The position numbers and the translations under genes are program-made. From Rhodocytophaga rosea (GTDB lineage Bacteria > Bacteroidota > Bacteroidia > Cytophagales > 172606-1), in NCBI RefSeq assembly GCF_010119975.1, contig NZ_CP048222.1:6548501-6612500 (forward strand): a stretch of 64,000 nucleotides of DNA. Reading direction: 5' to 3'. The notes beneath the pieces are model-generated. The model was not told the origin of the DNA. It saw only the letters and a program-made list of their open reading frames with translations, and ran no database searches. This document shows positions 46,162 to 56,467 of this stretch, in pieces. How positions within the stretch are numbered: the first letter of the stretch is position 1; each line of letters starts with the position of its first letter.

Positions 46162-48924
46162 TTATTGCTTCTTTTTTGCTTTTGCCTGCCGGACCAGACT
46201 CACATTGGCATTTTCCAGGGTAATGTGTTCGTATTGTCCTTTGCCTTTTGTCGATAGTGATTGCAGAGAAGAGGCAGCCATTTTGTTGTTACCAAAGTTA
46301 AATACACTTAAGTATATATCTTTTTCAGCCTCCCGGGTAGCCAGTTCATAAACTTCTCCACTAATGGGAAACTCACCGTCACTGGCCAGAATAATGCGGT
46401 TGTTGCCCCCTTTTTTGTAGTTTTTACCGGCTACCTTATAGGCCATTTTTATTCCCTCATTCCCGTTTGTAGCCCCATCTGAGCGGAGTTTATCAATCAC
46501 TTTAATGATTTTGTCGATGTCCTTGGCTGAAGTAGGTTGTAAGGCTACTTTTGCTTCGCCAGAATATACCACAATCCCAATTTCGTCCTCCGGACGCAGC
46601 ATTTGCAGCAATAAACGGATGGATTGTTTGAGCAAAGGCAGTTTTTGAGGGGCAGCCATAGAACTGGATACATCCAGCAGCAATATCATATTATTGGTAG
46701 CATACCCTTTCATAGAGAAGAAATCTTTTTCGGTCTCTGTAATAAAAACGGTATCGACTTTAGCCCGTTCGATAAACACCGTATCCGTAACCAGTGTCTC
46801 AATGCGCTGCACATCGGTAACCTTTACGGTATCATGAATAATAATATTTTTATTGGTTTCAGGTTTGTCTTCTGGCTTGGGAGCAGGCTTTGTTTCTTCA
46901 GGTATTTTTTCACTAATTAACGGTTCTGCAGGGCTGCGGTAGGGCTGTTTAAATACAAATACATCCGGCTGCATAATGTTTTTGAGAATAGGTGTTTTTG
47001 CAAGCTCAGCGAACTTGTTGTATTCATACACTATATCATTATAGCGGTACATAAACCCATCGTATGGCCGGCGGCTATAGGAAGAAGCAGGTTTAGTTAT
47101 TTTCTTAGCATCTTCGACCAGTGCGGCTGAAGCATCCGGGATGTCTTCATACGGATTATATGGGCATAGGCCATTATTGCGTCCAATCCGCTGAATGCCT
47201 TTCATATTGGTGTATTCGTTGGCAATAACAGAGCGGATGCTGGCTTCCAGTTTTTCGGTTTTGGGAATTACCTGGTTATTTCCCTTAATATAATCCCTTA
47301 CTCCAAACAATATTTCTTTATCCAGATCAACGGTCTGTCGGAGGGCTTTTCCTGAAACATACCAGGAACCAGTAGGCTGTGTTGCCGGATAAGCTTCAAA
47401 TATCTTTTGTACATCTGTATATAATTTTTCCTTGCGTTCGTCGAAGGTATTAAACAGCACCTGGTAGCGGTCACGGATCTGGCTTACTCTGAAAAAATCA
47501 TCTCTTTGGTAATCTCCTTTCTGTGCATGCGTAGCCAGTTCTATGCCCAGTTGGTCCATTTCTTTGAGAATATTCAGCAGTACTTCTGCCTGTGTATTTA
47601 TGGTTTTGCGGGTGCCTTCTGGAAAATCTCCGCCTGCATTGATAGCTGATTGATAAAAAGACAAGGGAATACTGAATTTTTCATGCAAATAATTAAGCTT
47701 CTTGCGGCCTTTAAAATCAGATTCGTGGATGTCGTAAAAGCGTAACTGGTTGATCAGATTGTTTACTGAGCGTACCGATTCGTTGATAAAATCAACATAC
47801 AGATTCAAAGTAGAAAAGCTTTTCTGAATAATGGGAGCACTTTGTTTCTTAATAGCTAAACTTGCTTCCTGCTTATCGTCGAAAGGTTGTACTGTAACAG
47901 CTTCCTGCTGTTCTTGCTTTTGAATACGGAAAACCGGCAATAATTCAGGGTAAAGTAATAAGCGCTGTCCACTTTGACGGCTGTAATTCACAAATGAATT
48001 ATAACTGGCGACCATATCATTGTTGTAATAATTAAACAGGTCGGCATATACCTGGTTGCTGTACTTATCCGATTGCCGGGCATCAAAACTATATTTATCA
48101 ATCGCATCTTTTTTTACCTGCTGAATAGACTGGATGGCATTATCGAACGAACCGGCCGCACTGGAAGCCGGATACTGAATGCCTTTTTCTGCCGCTTTCT
48201 GGAAAGAATAATTCTTTTTATCAATGTCATTGATGCTTTGTACGAGGGTTTCCATAGGAAAACCAGTAGCTATTTTATCAGTAAAATGATACGTCCAGGG
48301 CTGTAATAGATTCCGGTCATTAGCTAATACAACCAGCATCTCTTTTTCCAGCCGGTGATAGGCATTATTGGCATTATAGGGTTGTAGTTGCCGGTATTGC
48401 CGGGTTACTTCATCTGTTAAGGCTTGCTGTTTCTCGCGGATGGTATCAAAATCCTTTTCCATTTGCCGGAGCAGTTCATCAAACTTAGCATAAGAATCTG
48501 ATTTATAATCACCCAGGCGGATGTATACTTCCAGAGCTTTACAATGCTCATCCAGTTGCTGAAGGGCTTTCCATACTTCTCCGGATTTTGCCTCCAGCGT
48601 TTTCCCTTTCATCGCCCCTAACCCTGCACTTTTCTGTTGTATCTGTCCAAACTCATATTCCGGCAAATCACTCACACAGCGGTAAGGCCGCATATAATCC
48701 TTATTATTCTGCCGTATATACTGCACCTGTTCATAAAAATCTTTCAGTCCTTCCATCACCTTTTCAGACTGCCCGACAGAAGCGTTCATGAATATAATTG
48801 GGCTATTTAAGGCTTGTAACTGGGCATCTGTAAGGGTTTGGGCAGATAAAGAAACGCTAGCCAGCCAGGTAAATAGTATAACCAGCAGGTAGGGAAACGG
48901 AAGTAAACAGAAAGGTTTTTTCAT
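46162..48924 (-). CDS. Secreted von Willebrand factor A domain protein
   Basis: 920 residues. The signal peptide is LVILFTWLASVSLSAQ. Residues about 30-690 are helical and charged, with long coiled-coil-like stretches and no recognised domain. A low-complexity Pro/Glu linker (about 690-715) leads to a repeated VTDxVFIERAKVDTVFI strand region and a C-terminal VWA domain. Its metal site is D751-V-S-S-S, with a Thr in GATNGNEG and an Asp in ILASDGEFP, so the MIDAS motif is complete. It probably binds a partner or matrix through a divalent metal ion, in the periplasm or at the surface. The lipoprotein gene follows at 32 bases. Confidence 0.85.
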   Translation of the reverse strand: MKKPFCLLPFPYLLVILFTWLASVSLSAQTLTDAQLQALNSPIIFMNASVGQSEKVMEGLKDFYEQVQYIRQNNKDYMRPYRCVSDLPEYEFGQIQQKSAGLGAMKGKTLEAKSGEVWKALQQLDEHCKALEVYIRLGDYKSDSYAKFDELLRQMEKDFDTIREKQQALTDEVTRQYRQLQPYNANNAYHRLEKEMLVVLANDRNLLQPWTYHFTDKIATGFPMETLVQSINDIDKKNYSFQKAAEKGIQYPASSAAGSFDNAIQSIQQVKKDAIDKYSFDARQSDKYSNQVYADLFNYYNNDMVASYNSFVNYSRQSGQRLLLYPELLPVFRIQKQEQQEAVTVQPFDDKQEASLAIKKQSAPIIQKSFSTLNLYVDFINESVRSVNNLINQLRFYDIHESDFKGRKKLNYLHEKFSIPLSFYQSAINAGGDFPEGTRKTINTQAEVLLNILKEMDQLGIELATHAQKGDYQRDDFFRVSQIRDRYQVLFNTFDERKEKLYTDVQKIFEAYPATQPTGSWYVSGKALRQTVDLDKEILFGVRDYIKGNNQVIPKTEKLEASIRSVIANEYTNMKGIQRIGRNNGLCPYNPYEDIPDASAALVEDAKKITKPASSYSRRPYDGFMYRYNDIVYEYNKFAELAKTPILKNIMQPDVFVFKQPYRSPAEPLISEKIPEETKPAPKPEDKPETNKNIIIHDTVKVTDVQRIETLVTDTVFIERAKVDTVFITETEKDFFSMKGYATNNMILLLDVSSSMAAPQKLPLLKQSIRLLLQMLRPEDEIGIVVYSGEAKVALQPTSAKDIDKIIKVIDKLRSDGATNGNEGIKMAYKVAGKNYKKGGNNRIILASDGEFPISGEVYELATREAEKDIYLSVFNFGNNKMAASSLQSLSTKGKGQYEHITLENANVSLVRQAKAKKKQ

Positions 48925-49157
48925 TGCACTTATTCAACAAATATTTTCACTACAAAAAGAATAATAAATGTATACAAACTACTGGAGAAAAGTAATAACC
49001 AGCAGTGTATAAATGTTTTTTTGCAAAAATATGGCTTTATACTTTAATAAGTAAGGGAGGCATTTAAACGTTTCAGAGGGCTTAAACTACCGTTCAACCT
49101 CATCATTTGCCGCTATATGAAAATAACCTATAAATTGCAGCATTCAATTCTATTACA

Positions 49158-51404
49158 ATGCGGATTCAGTTAAGCAGAATAATTATCTGTATTCTTTTTT
49201 GTTTAACAGGCACTTGTCCCTATCTGAAAGCTCAGATAGAGAAGCCAGAAACGGATACCTTATCACTGTCGGACTTTTACGACATGACCTTACAGCAACT
49301 GGATTCTGTAAAAGCTTCTGGTGTATCCAGCGAACTGGAAAAGTTTATCAACAGCCTTATATCTGTTGCCACGCAGAAGTCACTTTCTACCCGCAATACG
49401 CCTGGCATTATTACCCTCATTACCGAAGAAGAAATTAAAACCTCCGGAGCCAGAGATCTGATAGATGTACTGCGCCAAGTGCCCGGATTCGATTTCGCCT
49501 TAGATGGTGAAGGAAGGGTAGGAATAGGCATTCGTGGGAACTGGGCCAATGAGGGCAAAGTACTTCTGCTCATCGATGGACAGGAAATGAATGAAATCTA
49601 TACAGCCAACCTGTTTTTTGGCAACCATTATCCGGTGGAGTTTATCAAACGTATTGAAATCATCCGGGGACCAGGTTCTGCCATTTATGGTGGTTTTGCT
49701 GAATTCGGGGTGATTAATATTATAACCAAAGGGGTAGAGGATTTAAACGGTATTTCGGTGAGCGCTGTGTATGGGCAGATGCAGAAAACCTACGGACGGC
49801 ATAACCTGTATTTGTATGGAGGAAAAAAATGGAAGAACGCTGCTCTAAGTCTTTCCCTGTTTAATGGGGGAGGCCAGCGAAGTGACAGAGATCATTATGG
49901 ATTTTACAATGATGAATGGGCAGATTCTTTAGGAGCAGGTGCCTATGCCTCCCTGGCTGGAAATTCAGAACTAAACCCTTCCTATTCTAATCTTTTATTT
50001 ACCTGGAAAAAATTGAGTTTCCGTTCGGTGGGTGATTTTTATGATGTAACCGACATTACCCTGATTGATAATAACAAAAAAAGAAGATCACAATATGGCA
50101 TCAACAATACGTATCATGAGCTGAAATATGACTTTAAAGTAAGTGAAAAGCTGAAGATCACACCCAAGCTCAACTTCATTCTGCAATTTCCTGTACGCAA
50201 TAATGTGCCGGACTCTATTACCAGATATGATCAGAAAAACTTCATCAGCCGGTCGAAAGCCAATATTACAGCCTCCTATGATGCTTCTCACCGGACAAAT
50301 TTTATCGGAGGTGTTGAATATTTCAATGACTTTGCCCGTGCCAGTTCTAATGGTGTTTTCCGGGTAGGAGACAAAAATGTTTCTTACCATAACATTGCTG
50401 CTTTCGGACAGGGGATATTCAATTTACCCTTTGTCAATATTACAGCCGGTATCCGCTATGACTGGAACTCTTCCTTTGGTTCTGCTTTTGTGCCCCGGCT
50501 GGGTTTAACCAAAAGATTGCCAGGCAATAAATGGCATTTTAAACTGTTGTTGAGCGATGTTTTCCGGGCACCCTCCATTGGTAATGTGGTAAATTCATTT
50601 AATGGCAATTACACCATTGTCAATCCGGGAAGGCCCGATCGCTATATACTTCCTGAGAAAGGAATTAAACCTGAGCGCACCTTTGTAGCAGAAGCAGAAG
50701 TAGGGTATCAGATCAATAGCCGCATGATCCTGACTGCTAATGTGTTTGATATGACGATACGTAATCCCATTGTATATTATTTTTACCAGGATGATGCCAT
50801 CCGGGATGCATTCTATGAGAATGCGGGCATTAATGTCTTTAGTAATTTCAAACGTACCGGCACCAGAGGATATGAATTAGATTATCGCTTTAAGACCAAA
50901 TGGGGCTCTGTTTCTGCTAATTATTCATTTTATTCCCTGGAATCTAAACCCAGGATCGCCGCTTATTCGGTGAGTACCTTCAACCGTAATCCAGAAAAAA
51001 GAGCAGAGGTGAACAATAATCAGGTTCTGGGTCTGGCCAATCATAAATTGAATGTAAATGCTACTTATTTTATCACCCAAAACTTTTCGGCCAATGTAAC
51101 GGCAACGTTTTATGGCAAACGCTATGGCTACGATGTGCTGTTTACTGGTCCGGGTAAATTCGATGTAGATGGTCAACTCATCCGGCGTTCGCCAGTAGGC
51201 CTTGCTAACCTGTATTTCCATTATCAGAATTTATTTACCAAAGGTTTGGATGTTGGCATTGGGGCTTACAACCTATTTAACAGTAAATACGATTTTCTGC
51301 AGCCCAACTTTGCACTAAATACACCTGTTCCGGGTCCTTCGAGAGAAATTATAGTGAAAGCCGGTTACAGTTTTGAATTCAGGAAGAAGAAAAAGAAAGT
51401 GTAA
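49158..51404 (+). CDS. TonB-dependent outer-membrane receptor
   Basis: 748 residues. The signal peptide ends in LKAQ. The plug domain (about 70-190) has LSTRNTPGIITLITEEEI, IRGNWANEGKVLLLIDGQ and VEFIKRIEIIRGPGSAIYGG. The beta-barrel fills about 200-748 and ends in VKAGYSFEF followed by a basic tail. It has no N-terminal carboxypeptidase-like repeat and no SusD partner, so it is unlikely to be a polysaccharide (Sus) transporter. It is followed after 2 bases by a YfiR-like gene and then a histidine kinase, so it may import a signal or a metal complex for that module. Confidence 0.92.
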   Translation: MRIQLSRIIICILFCLTGTCPYLKAQIEKPETDTLSLSDFYDMTLQQLDSVKASGVSSELEKFINSLISVATQKSLSTRNTPGIITLITEEEIKTSGARDLIDVLRQVPGFDFALDGEGRVGIGIRGNWANEGKVLLLIDGQEMNEIYTANLFFGNHYPVEFIKRIEIIRGPGSAIYGGFAEFGVINIITKGVEDLNGISVSAVYGQMQKTYGRHNLYLYGGKKWKNAALSLSLFNGGGQRSDRDHYGFYNDEWADSLGAGAYASLAGNSELNPSYSNLLFTWKKLSFRSVGDFYDVTDITLIDNNKKRRSQYGINNTYHELKYDFKVSEKLKITPKLNFILQFPVRNNVPDSITRYDQKNFISRSKANITASYDASHRTNFIGGVEYFNDFARASSNGVFRVGDKNVSYHNIAAFGQGIFNLPFVNITAGIRYDWNSSFGSAFVPRLGLTKRLPGNKWHFKLLLSDVFRAPSIGNVVNSFNGNYTIVNPGRPDRYILPEKGIKPERTFVAEAEVGYQINSRMILTANVFDMTIRNPIVYYFYQDDAIRDAFYENAGINVFSNFKRTGTRGYELDYRFKTKWGSVSANYSFYSLESKPRIAAYSVSTFNRNPEKRAEVNNNQVLGLANHKLNVNATYFITQNFSANVTATFYGKRYGYDVLFTGPGKFDVDGQLIRRSPVGLANLYFHYQNLFTKGLDVGIGAYNLFNSKYDFLQPNFALNTPVPGPSREIIVKAGYSFEFRKKKKKV

Positions 51405-51406
51405 AA

Positions 51407-51958
51407 GTGAAGAAAGGAAAGAAAATAATAGGCACCTCTGTTTTAAAATTGCTGCTGATAGCGGCAGGTGTCTGGCTATTTTCTCTTCCGGCGGTTGCAC
51501 AGGATATTGATTATAAAACGCAGTCTTTGTTTATTTATAAGTTTACCAAATACATTACCTGGCCTCAGGCACTCAGCAGAAATGATTTTGTGATAGGCGT
51601 ATATGGCAATTCACCCATTTCTGAAGAATTGCAGGTAATGGCATCGCTGAAAAAGGCTGGCGAAGGGCAAAGAATAGTTATAAAAAGAATAAACTCGGTA
51701 GATGAAATTGAAAACCTGCATATTTTGTATGTGGCTTCTTCCAAGAGCCGGGAATTGAGAAGCATATTAGATAAGATTGGAAAAAAACCTACTTTAGTGG
51801 TAGCAGAAAGAGATGGGCTGGCGAAAAAAGGAGCGTCTATTAACTTTCTGATTATGGAAAATAATACCCTGAAATTTGAAGTGAACCGTAGTGAACTGCA
51901 AAGCCGGGGCCTTTCCATCTCTGATGAATTGCTGAAGGTAGGCTTTATTGTAGGGTGA
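51407..51958 (+). CDS. YfiR-like periplasmic protein (DUF4154)
   Basis: 183 residues with a GTG start 2 bases after the receptor stop, so the two are translationally coupled. The signal peptide is IAAGVWLFSLPAVAQ. The mature protein follows the YfiR/DUF4154 pattern: KTQSLFIYKFTKYITWPQ, FVIGVYGNSPISEELQ, ILYVASSKSRELRSIL, VVAERDGLAKKGASINFLI and FEVNRSELQSRGLSISDELL. In other bacteria YfiR is a periplasmic regulator of membrane signalling enzymes. Here it lies between a TonB receptor and a sensor kinase, and probably links the two. Confidence 0.9.
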   Translation: MKKGKKIIGTSVLKLLLIAAGVWLFSLPAVAQDIDYKTQSLFIYKFTKYITWPQALSRNDFVIGVYGNSPISEELQVMASLKKAGEGQRIVIKRINSVDEIENLHILYVASSKSRELRSILDKIGKKPTLVVAERDGLAKKGASINFLIMENNTLKFEVNRSELQSRGLSISDELLKVGFIVG

Positions 51959-52042
51959 TTTGCTAGTATAACTATGCTAATAATTCAGCCTTAACCTTCC
52001 TGTAATTTTTAATTCGTAATATTTAATTCATAATTCCCTTCC

Positions 52043-55000
52043 ATGTTACTGGTTCGGTGGTTTTGTCTGGTGAATATCCTGTGGAGCGTAATAGCTATGC
52101 CTGCGTATGCCCAGGTAGCCAGGCAAACTTTCAAACATATTACCTCAGAACAAGGCTTACCACAAAGCGCCATCAATACTTTATTTCAGGACAGCCGGGG
52201 ATTTATCTGGATTGGAACCCAGCAAGGATTGTTCAGATACGATGGATATACCTTTCTGGCATATCTGCATGAGGCGTCTAATACTAAGTCTCTTTCGGGA
52301 AACGCCATCCGTAGCTTATATGAGGATACAGAGGGGAATTTATGGATAGGCACAGAAGGTTATGGATTGAATCGGTTCAACCGGCAGTCGGAAAATTTTG
52401 TAAGAGTTGATGGAAAAAACAAACAGCTCTCAGGGATTGCTGAAAATACAGTTACAGCCATTTTAAAAGATAAACAAGGCGTATTGTGGATAGGCACACA
52501 AAGTGGCTTGCAAATGCTGGAAAAAGGTTCATTGCTGCCATTCCCTATATCAGCAGGTGCCCAAACGCAGGCTGTTCAGCACTTGCTGGAAGATAAGAAA
52601 GGGAATCTTTGGATAGGCACCGACCAGGGGCTTTTCCAGGTCAGTCAAAACCGCCAGCACCGGACACACTTTACCCATCAAGCGGCTGATTCTGCTAGCC
52701 TAAGCAGCAACCGGGTTCAATGCTTGTTTGAAGATAAACAAGGTACGCTGTGGATTGGTACTCATGCCGGCCTTAACCGTTTTAATCCGGTTAAGCAGAA
52801 TTTTTCAAAAGTTGGTTTTCAGGCATCCAAAAATAATGAAGCCGGAGATACTGAAATTTACTCTCTTGCTCAGGATAAGGAAGGTAATATATGGATGGGT
52901 ACTTTCGGGAACGGACTTGTGAAACTGAATCCCAAAACTCTGGCTACAACCGTACATAATCATATTCCGGAAGATAAAAGCAGCATCAGCAGCGATGTGA
53001 TTTTATCTCTCCTGATCGACCGTTCTGGCTTGCTATGGGCGGGCACTTATGAAGGTATTCTGGATCAGTTAAACCTGCTGAAAACAGAATTCGGTAAACT
53101 TACCTATCAGCCAGTTGATACTAACTCTTTAGCCAGCAACGAAGTATATGCCATTCTCGAAGATCATAAAAAAAGGCTTTGGATAGGTACCGATAATGGG
53201 TTAAGTGTATACAACCAACAAACAAGTTCATTTACAAATCTGCATGCTTCTGCTGGCACTACCGGAAGCATGAGCAGCAATATTGTGTACAGCCTTTTAC
53301 AGGATAAACAAAAAAATATGTGGATTGGCACTGCAGATGGCGGTCTGCTTAAATTATCTGCTCCGGATATAAACAAGGGTGTATTTAATTTTGAGCCATT
53401 TTTGCCAGCTCCAGGTAGTAACAATAAACTTGCCGATGATGAAATACTATCCTTGCTGGAAGATAAATCTGGATATATCTGGGTAGGTACAGCCAAAGGA
53501 TTAAGCGTGATTGACAGTAAGAACAGAGTAGTAACTTATACGCATAGCTCTAACCGTAAACATTCCCTAAGCGATAACCAGGTGCTTTGTTTGTATGAAG
53601 ATAGGTCTGGTAAAGTATGGGTAGGTACAAACAAAGGCTTGAATCAGTTTAATTCTAAAAAACGCAATTTTACCAGATTCGAAAAAGAAAAGAATGCGTT
53701 AAAAAGCCTGCCTTATAGCGCCATTTATGCTATACATGAAGATGCCATAGGTAACTTATGGCTTGGAACAGATGATGGCTTGTGCCGTTTGAATACCCGG
53801 CGGGATACAGCTACTTTATATACGGTGGAAAATGGCCTGCCAGATAATGTAGTGTATGGCATTATGGAAGATTCAGCCAAAAATCTTTGGGTGAGTACCA
53901 ATAAGGGTATCAGCAAAATGAAAAAAAATGAAACTGGCAAACCTGCTTTTATTCAGTATAATTCTTCCAACTGGCTGCACTGCAATTCCTTTAACATTGG
54001 CGCTTACCACAAAAGTAAATCCGGAATGATGTATTTTGGATGTAATGAGGGATTAACCTATTTCAATCCGGCTGCAATTACTGGCAATACTTATGCGCCA
54101 CTGGTTGTAATTACAGATTTCCAGTTATTCTTTGAGCCTGTAACAATTTCCAATAAAAAAGAGTCTCCTTTATCTAAAGCAATTACCGAAACTGAAAAAT
54201 TGCTTCTCAAGTATAATCAGAATGTATTGTACTTTGAATTTGCGGCGCTCAACTTTATCGACCATGATAAAAATGAGTACGCTTTTTTTATGCAGGGTTT
54301 TGATAAAGACTGGAATTATGTAAAAAACAAACACAATGCTACCTATACCAATCTTGACCCAGGAACCTATGTGTTTAAGGTGAAAGCCTCAAATAATGAT
54401 GGCGTATGGAATGAGGCAGGTGCTTCTATTGAGATTGTGATTAAACCTCCGTTTTACCGCGAAACCTGGTTTTATGTATTGTGTACCGCTGGATTAATTT
54501 TTAGTGTGGTGGGTTATGTACACATGCAAATGCGGGAAATGCAGGAAAATGAACGTTTGCTGGTACAAAAAGTAAAAGAGCGCACTGAAGAAGTAACTAA
54601 GCAGAAAGAAGAACTGGAAACAACCATTGAAAATCTGAAAGCGACCCAGGCTCAGTTAGTACAGGCCGAAAAAATGGCTTCGTTGGGTATTCTTACTGCA
54701 GGTGTAGCCCATGAGATTAATAATCCTATTAATTTTGTAAGTGCCAATGTAGAACCATTGAAAAGGGATATTGACGACATGCTGCAGGTGTTGGCAGGCT
54801 ATGAAAACACCGTGAAGAAATATACCCTCTCCGAGGAGTTCAAAGAAGTAGAGAATTTAAAAAAAGAGTTAGATTTTGAAGTTCTTATCCGCGAAATCAA
54901 CGATCTTCTGAAAGGGATTAAGGAAGGAGCCAGCCGTACTTCTGAAATTGTAAAAGGCCTGCGTAATTTCTCCAGGCTGGATGAAAATGAAATGAAGCCG

Positions 55001-55435
55001 GTACAGGTGAATGAAGGCATTGAATCTACCTTACTGGTGCTTTCCAACCAGTTGAAAAACAAGATAATTGTACATAAGGAATACGGCAAACTGGAAAACC
55101 TCGTTGGCTATCCAGGGAAACTGAACCAGGTATTTATGAACATCATTTCCAATGCCTGCCAGGCTATTCCGGAGAAAGGGGAAATTTATATCAAAACCTT
55201 TATGGACAAAAGAGAAGTTGTGATTCGGATTACAGATACTGGTATAGGCATGACGGAGGAAGTAAAAAAACGGATATTTGAGCCCTTTTTCACTACTAAA
55301 AAAGTAGGAGCTGGTACAGGACTGGGCTTGTTTATTGCCTACGGCATCATTAAAGACCATAATGGCAAAGTGTTCGTGGAAAGCACACCAGGAAAAGGCA
55401 CTACCTTTACCATACGCTTGCCGGTCAATGCTTAG
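52043..55435 (+). CDS. Hybrid-less two-component propeller sensor histidine kinase
   Basis: 1130 residues. The signal peptide ends in AYAQ. About 14 Reg_prop repeats (each with IWIGTxxGL) form two seven-bladed propellers (about 30-680). A Y_Y_Y domain follows (about 710-800), then one membrane helix (WFYVLCTAGLIFSVVGYVHM), a coiled coil and a HisKA-like helix with H890 in AGVAHEINNPINF. The ATPase domain has the N box NQVFMNIISNACQA, G1 ITDTGIGM and G2 GAGTGLGLFIAYG. No receiver or HTH is attached, unlike typical HTCS proteins. It senses a periplasmic ligand and phosphorylates an unknown response regulator elsewhere. It lies 84 bases after the YfiR gene. Confidence 0.93.
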   Translation: MLLVRWFCLVNILWSVIAMPAYAQVARQTFKHITSEQGLPQSAINTLFQDSRGFIWIGTQQGLFRYDGYTFLAYLHEASNTKSLSGNAIRSLYEDTEGNLWIGTEGYGLNRFNRQSENFVRVDGKNKQLSGIAENTVTAILKDKQGVLWIGTQSGLQMLEKGSLLPFPISAGAQTQAVQHLLEDKKGNLWIGTDQGLFQVSQNRQHRTHFTHQAADSASLSSNRVQCLFEDKQGTLWIGTHAGLNRFNPVKQNFSKVGFQASKNNEAGDTEIYSLAQDKEGNIWMGTFGNGLVKLNPKTLATTVHNHIPEDKSSISSDVILSLLIDRSGLLWAGTYEGILDQLNLLKTEFGKLTYQPVDTNSLASNEVYAILEDHKKRLWIGTDNGLSVYNQQTSSFTNLHASAGTTGSMSSNIVYSLLQDKQKNMWIGTADGGLLKLSAPDINKGVFNFEPFLPAPGSNNKLADDEILSLLEDKSGYIWVGTAKGLSVIDSKNRVVTYTHSSNRKHSLSDNQVLCLYEDRSGKVWVGTNKGLNQFNSKKRNFTRFEKEKNALKSLPYSAIYAIHEDAIGNLWLGTDDGLCRLNTRRDTATLYTVENGLPDNVVYGIMEDSAKNLWVSTNKGISKMKKNETGKPAFIQYNSSNWLHCNSFNIGAYHKSKSGMMYFGCNEGLTYFNPAAITGNTYAPLVVITDFQLFFEPVTISNKKESPLSKAITETEKLLLKYNQNVLYFEFAALNFIDHDKNEYAFFMQGFDKDWNYVKNKHNATYTNLDPGTYVFKVKASNNDGVWNEAGASIEIVIKPPFYRETWFYVLCTAGLIFSVVGYVHMQMREMQENERLLVQKVKERTEEVTKQKEELETTIENLKATQAQLVQAEKMASLGILTAGVAHEINNPINFVSANVEPLKRDIDDMLQVLAGYENTVKKYTLSEEFKEVENLKKELDFEVLIREINDLLKGIKEGASRTSEIVKGLRNFSRLDENEMKPVQVNEGIESTLLVLSNQLKNKIIVHKEYGKLENLVGYPGKLNQVFMNIISNACQAIPEKGEIYIKTFMDKREVVIRITDTGIGMTEEVKKRIFEPFFTTKKVGAGTGLGLFIAYGIIKDHNGKVFVESTPGKGTTFTIRLPVNA

Positions 55436-55594
55436 AAATTTGTCTGAAGACTGGATCATTAAGGATGATAATAGTTGTGTTGAACAGATATAATAACAAC
55501 ATTTGATATACAATTATCCTCAATCGTTGAAGTGCAGGTTAGCAAACAAGGAAAATGTTAAACAATTTTACTCTGATCTAAAGAGTGAGTTTTC

Positions 55595-55985
55595 TCAGAT
55601 AAAAGATTTAAAATCGAGTTGTTTAAACATTATGTTTTCGCTCTCGCAAGAAAAATAACAGAGAAAGCAATACAATGCAAACTCATCCAATTTCTCACTA
55701 AGCATTCGCATATTCGATGGCAGAACGATCTCTATAAAGCAGCTCATCAAAGATTTGGCTTTCCGATAGATAGTGAGCTTATGAGTCTCTATGGTTAAGT
55801 TTGACACAAGCTATAATTTCCTCTTTTGCACACACCTGACGAAAGTGGACTGAGTCAACATGGGAATAAGCATTTTAAAATTAAGCCTTTCAGGTTAATA
55901 CCGGCTTGTTTCAATATACGACAGAACTGCTCAAAAAGCACCTGAATGTCAACTAGGTCGTGATGCTGTCCAGCTTGAACAATTC
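55595..55985 (-). mobile_element. Degenerate IS4/IS5-type DDE transposase remnant
   Basis: Protein pieces appear in three frames on the minus strand: GQHHDLVDIQVLFEQFCRIL and KQAGINLKGLILKC, then DSVHFRQVCAKEEIIACVKL, then DELLYRDRSAIEYANA, then DEFALYCFLCYF. In order they match the C-terminal half of IS4/IS5-type transposases. The YRDRSAIE piece fits the Y-(2)-R-(3)-E signature that holds the catalytic Glu. Stops and frameshifts mean it is dead. I could not define terminal inverted repeats or an intact N-terminal part. Confidence 0.7.
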
Positions 55986-56467
55986 TGGTGAACTGTTATC
56001 TTACTAATAGAGAGTTGAGTAATGACTTAGGCTGTCTTTACTTTTATTTTGCATGCCCAATATAGGGCAATGTGAGAGCTTGGAGACAGCTTTGTGTGCC
56101 AGGAACAAAACATTTATGAGGCGAGATCCGATGCAAAACAACGAAGTTGTGGCAAAATGAAAAGCGCTTCCTCGCTCATAGCCTTACACTCACCCCGCTT
56201 TACTTTTATCTCCTCGCATTGAATCTTGTTTAATTTATTGTTCAAGTTCCCCGCCTATCTTGCTGTATCTACAACCTCGCAAACTGATACAAATAAAAGC
56301 TAAACCAAAGAAATAAGGTTTATTAGTATAGTTCTGCTGGGATCCGAAGCCAGTCTCTCTGCCCAGACAAGGCTGCGCTCCAAACCAATTGAGTTAATAA
56401 AAAAACATGCTCTATTTAGAGCCATTTTTCCGGTTTTGAAAGCAGGGCAATAAGTTAATCTCAAAAA
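55986..56467. other. Intergenic region next to the IS remnant
   Basis: 482 bases with no gene I can support. It may include the decayed front part of the same transposase on the minus strand (a LSPSSHIALYWACK-like piece near 56070), but this is too short to claim. It precedes the ThuA-like gene's end. Confidence 0.4.
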
